Part shown: positions 61,522 through 64,000 of the stretch, piece after piece
Layout: every line of letters starts with the position of its first letter
Numbering within the stretch: the stretch's first letter is position 1
From: Amycolatopsis lexingtonensis
GTDB lineage: Bacteria > Actinomycetota > Actinomycetes > Mycobacteriales > Pseudonocardiaceae
Direction: 5' to 3'
NCBI RefSeq assembly: GCF_014873755.1
Contig: NZ_JADBEG010000001.1
Span: 1,986,501 to 2,050,500 of the forward strand
DNA length: 64,000 nt
Position numbers and translations under genes: made by a program
The notes under the pieces: generated by a model
Database searches by the model: none
Seen by the model: the letters and a program-made list of their open reading frames with translations, nothing else
Told to the model about the DNA's origin: nothing

Positions 61522-62448
61522 ATGACTCCGCAGATCCACGCCGAGGGGGTGCGCAAGCGCTACGGCGACGCGTACGCCCTCGACGGTTTCGACCTGTCCG
61601 TTCCGGCGGGCACCCTGTGCGGCCTGCTGGGGCCGAACGGGGCGGGCAAGACGACGGCGGTGCGCGTGCTGTCCACGCTGCTGCGCCACGACAGCGGCGT
61701 CGCACGCGTGGCCGGCTTCGACGTCGCCACTGAATCAGCGAAAGTGCGGTCCGCGATCGGGCTGGTCGGCCAGCAGGCCGCGGTCGACGAAATCCTGTCC
61801 GGGCGGCAGAACCTGGTGCTGTTCGGCCGGCTGCACCACCTGGGGCGGCGCGAGGCCGCGCGCCGCGCCGACGACCTGCTGGAACGGTTCGGCCTGGTGG
61901 AGACGGGGTCGAAGCCGGTGTCGGCCTACTCGGGCGGGATGCGGCGGCGGCTCGATCTGGCCGCGTCGCTGCTGGCGGCGCCGCGGGTGCTGTTCCTCGA
62001 CGAGCCGACGACCGGGCTGGACCCGCGCAGCCGCCTCGAGGTGTGGCGGGCGGTGCGGTCGCTGGTCGCCGACGGCACGACCGTGCTGCTCACGACGCAG
62101 TACCTCGAGGAAGCCGATCAGTTGGCCGACCGCATCTCGCTGGTCGAACACGGGCGCGTCATCGCCGAAGGGACCCCGGCGGAGCTGAAGGGCTCGCTCG
62201 GCGCGACCCGGATCGACCTCGTGCTGACCGATCCGGACGTGGTCGGGCCGGCGACGGCGTTGCTGGCCCGCGTCACCGGGGCCGAGCCGGTCGCCGAGGA
62301 ACTGCGGGTCAGTGCGCCGGCCGAGCCGTCCATGCTGGCCGACGTCGTGCGCGAGCTGGCGGCGACCGAGCTGGCGTTCGCCGACGTGGCGCTGCGGCAC
62401 CCGACGCTCGACGAGGTGTTCCTGGAGCTGACGGGGGTGGCGCGATGA
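61522..62448 (+). CDS. DrrA-type ABC exporter ATP-binding protein
   Basis: A 308-residue ATPase of the daunorubicin-resistance DrrA group, driving export of a hydrophobic drug or lipid. Walker A is GPNGAGKTT (about 38-46), the signature is YSGGMRRRLDLAASL, Walker B is VLFLDEPTTGLD, and the switch histidine position reads LTTQYLEEADQ (Gln in place of His, as in DrrA). GGGGGAG precedes the ATG by 2-8 bases. It overlaps the permease gene by 4 bases. Confidence 0.94.
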   Translation: MTPQIHAEGVRKRYGDAYALDGFDLSVPAGTLCGLLGPNGAGKTTAVRVLSTLLRHDSGVARVAGFDVATESAKVRSAIGLVGQQAAVDEILSGRQNLVLFGRLHHLGRREAARRADDLLERFGLVETGSKPVSAYSGGMRRRLDLAASLLAAPRVLFLDEPTTGLDPRSRLEVWRAVRSLVADGTTVLLTTQYLEEADQLADRISLVEHGRVIAEGTPAELKGSLGATRIDLVLTDPDVVGPATALLARVTGAEPVAEELRVSAPAEPSMLADVVRELAATELAFADVALRHPTLDEVFLELTGVAR

Positions 62449-63227
62449 GGTGGGCCCTCGAAGACGGCTGGACGCTGACCCAGCGCTACCTGGCCCAGCT
62501 GGCGCGGCGCCCGGCCCGGCTGGCGACGGTGGTGGCGTTCCCGATCCTGATGGTGCTGATCTTCGCCTACCTGCTCGGCGGCGGGATGAGCGTGCCCGGC
62601 GGCGGCTCCTACCGCGAGTTCCTGATGCCGGGGATGTTCGCGATGACCATGGCGTTCGGGCTGTCGGGGACGATGATCGCGGTGCTGGACGACGCGGCCA
62701 AGGGGGTCACCGACCGGTTCCGGTCGCTGCCGATGGCGCCGTCGGCGGTGCTGACCGGCCGGGTGGCGGCGGACCTGGCGAACGCGGTGCTGGCGCTGGT
62801 GGTGCTGCTGGGCTGCGGGTTCGCGGTCGGCTGGCGGCCGCACGGGTCGCCGGCCGAGACGCTGGCCGCGCTCGCGCTGCTGCTCCTGCTGCGGATGGCG
62901 CTGGTGTGGGCGGGGATCTACCTGGGGCTGCTGACGTCGGACCCGGCGATGGTGACGCTCGCGCAGACCCTGGAGTTCCCGTTCGGGTTCCTCTCCAGCG
63001 CGTTCGTGGCGACCGCGACCATGCCGGCGTGGCTGGGAACCGTGGCGGAGTGGAACCCGTTGTCCTCGACGGTGACCGCCGCGCGGGTGCTGTTCGGCAA
63101 CCCCGGCGCGGCCGGGACGTCCTGGGTGAGCACGCACCCGGTGCTGATGGCCGTGGTCTGGCCGCTGGTACTGCTCGCGGTCTTCGTACCGCTGTCCGTG
63201 CGCCGATACGGGAGGCTGGGGAACTGA
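62445..63227 (+). CDS. DrrB-type ABC-2 permease
   Basis: A 260-residue six-helix ABC-2 membrane protein (YLAQLARRPARLATVVAFPILMVLIFAYLLGG; EFLMPGMFAMTMAFGL; GVTDRFRSLPMAPSAVLTGR coupling region; WNPLSSTVTAARVLFGNP). It pairs with the upstream ATPase to form a drug or lipid exporter. ATGA overlap with the ATPase gene. Confidence 0.93.
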   Translation: MRWALEDGWTLTQRYLAQLARRPARLATVVAFPILMVLIFAYLLGGGMSVPGGGSYREFLMPGMFAMTMAFGLSGTMIAVLDDAAKGVTDRFRSLPMAPSAVLTGRVAADLANAVLALVVLLGCGFAVGWRPHGSPAETLAALALLLLLRMALVWAGIYLGLLTSDPAMVTLAQTLEFPFGFLSSAFVATATMPAWLGTVAEWNPLSSTVTAARVLFGNPGAAGTSWVSTHPVLMAVVWPLVLLAVFVPLSVRRYGRLGN

Positions 63228-64000
63228 ACGTCGACTTCACACCGGGGGAACCACCGCGGGCGGGACGGCTCGTCGTGGACGGCCGCGAGCTGTCCATCGT
63301 GGCTGGACTGGGGGAACTGCTGCGGGAGCCCGAGGGGTTCTGGGCGGTCGCGGCGACCGCGGCTCTGCGGCTGGTCGCGGCGGGACGGCTGCTGCCGGGG
63401 GTGACCGCGGGCGGGTACGACGCCTGGCGCGCCGGGCCGCTGGAACCGGCCGAAGCCGCGTGGCTGCGTGACCTGGCGGCCGCGATGCCGCCGGACGGGC
63501 GGGCGCCGGAACCGCTGCTGCGGGCGTTCCTCGACGCCGTCGCCGACACGCTGCCCCGCACGCCCGCCGCGGCGAAGGCGGCCGGGACGCGGTTGTTCGC
63601 CGCGGTCGCGCCGCAGCGGGCCGAGCCGCTGCGCGACTGGGCGGACGAACTGGCCGCGGGCCTGGACTCGGGTATCCGGGTGTCGCTGCGGATCGAGGCG
63701 CCCGGCGGGTTCGACGCCGGGCGCTACCGCGCGGTGGTGCAGGTGCACAGCCTGGCCGAGCCGGGTCAGGTCGCCGACGCGGCGGAGCTGTGGGAAACCG
63801 GCCGGTTCGGGCCGCGGGCGCGCATCGACGTCGTGCTGGCGCTGCGGCGGGGTGCGCAGGTCTGGCCGGCGCTGAGCCCGCTGCTGACCTCGGCGGTGCC
63901 GGACGAGCTGGCGCTGGTCGAGGACGAGATGACCGAGCTGGTCGCGGCCGCGGCCCCGCGGCTGGCGGCGGCCGGGATCGACGTGCACTGGCCCGCCGAG
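63224..64000 (+). CDS. SNF2-family helicase, 5' part (cut by window end)
   Basis: An open frame runs to the window edge (259 codons seen). It ends with the SNF2-associated pattern LWETGRFGPRARIDVVLALRRGAQVWPALSPLL and LAAAGIDVHWPAE, which in actinobacteria precedes the DEAD/SNF2 ATPase of a DNA-dependent helicase. The helicase motifs themselves lie beyond the window. The start is unclear: the best homology start is a CTG at 63224, overlapping the permease stop (CTGA) with GGGAGG 8 bases before it; the first GTG is at 63275. Confidence 0.7.
   Translation, partial: MNVDFTPGEPPRAGRLVVDGRELSIVAGLGELLREPEGFWAVAATAALRLVAAGRLLPGVTAGGYDAWRAGPLEPAEAAWLRDLAAAMPPDGRAPEPLLRAFLDAVADTLPRTPAAAKAAGTRLFAAVAPQRAEPLRDWADELAAGLDSGIRVSLRIEAPGGFDAGRYRAVVQVHSLAEPGQVADAAELWETGRFGPRARIDVVLALRRGAQVWPALSPLLTSAVPDELALVEDEMTELVAAAAPRLAAAGIDVHWPAE

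Noticed and set aside
59424..63227. P450, TetR genes and DrrAB exporter as a biosynthetic cluster
   Set aside because: No core biosynthetic enzyme is present; regulation and detoxification explain the set better.

Overview
The window is about 72% G+C, densely packed, strongly GC3-biased and rich in GTG starts and ATGA/GTGA gene overlaps. F420-dependent oxidoreductases, DUF3090, SCO1664-family, DUF3097, an MptB-like mannosyltransferase and many TetR, ArsR and ECF regulators point to the chromosome of a mycolic-acid-group or pseudonocardial actinomycete. Amycolatopsis is my best guess, by gestalt rather than by a marker gene. I see no rRNA, tRNA, CRISPR array, insertion sequence or PKS/NRPS core.

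Layout. 0-8.8 kb: aldo/keto reductase, F420 oxidoreductase, uppP, histidine phosphatase, M3 oligopeptidase, a decayed SGNH hydrolase, a solitary clpP and mdh. 8.8-11 kb: a MarR regulator divergent from a three-gene unit (NTF2-like, VOC, frameshifted F420 oxidoreductase). 11-21.7 kb: secreted DUF4360 protein, a FUSC membrane protein overlapping a cytosolic GH92, and a large secreted GH92 with a likely operator. 21.9-30.4 kb: methyltransferase; M20 and M55 peptidases divergent from a complete peptide ABC importer. 30.5-38.5 kb: MptB-like transferase, a PPOX/LD-carboxypeptidase/S9 peptidase operon, DUF3090, SCO1664 family, APH-like kinase and DUF3097. 38.6-42.4 kb: NfeD with two SPFH proteins, then an MFS symporter. 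42.5-64 kb is accessory: small regulator/enzyme modules, a Cre-like recombinase, a zinc-finger coiled-coil protein, a P450 and a DrrAB-type exporter, ending inside a SNF2-type helicase.

How the genes work together. The peptide importer, the DppA-like D-aminopeptidase, the M20 hydrolase, the LD-carboxypeptidase and the S9 and M3 peptidases together suggest uptake and recycling of peptides, including D-amino-acid peptides from cell walls. Two ECF sigma genes of the long, TPR-tailed kind each sit with a DGPF/YciI partner. Three matching promoter-like sequences, all 32-33 bases before a start codon, precede these units and are probably their own targets. Two ArsR/AHSA1 modules (44.7-45.9 and 52.7-53.9 kb) have promoters placed for leaderless transcription.

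The most distinctive non-coding feature is a 53-bp perfect inverted repeat found five times, plus one degenerate half copy. Each copy lies 3' of a gene, and each arm is itself nearly palindromic. A second family of long GTGAAGGCC hairpins also occurs between genes.
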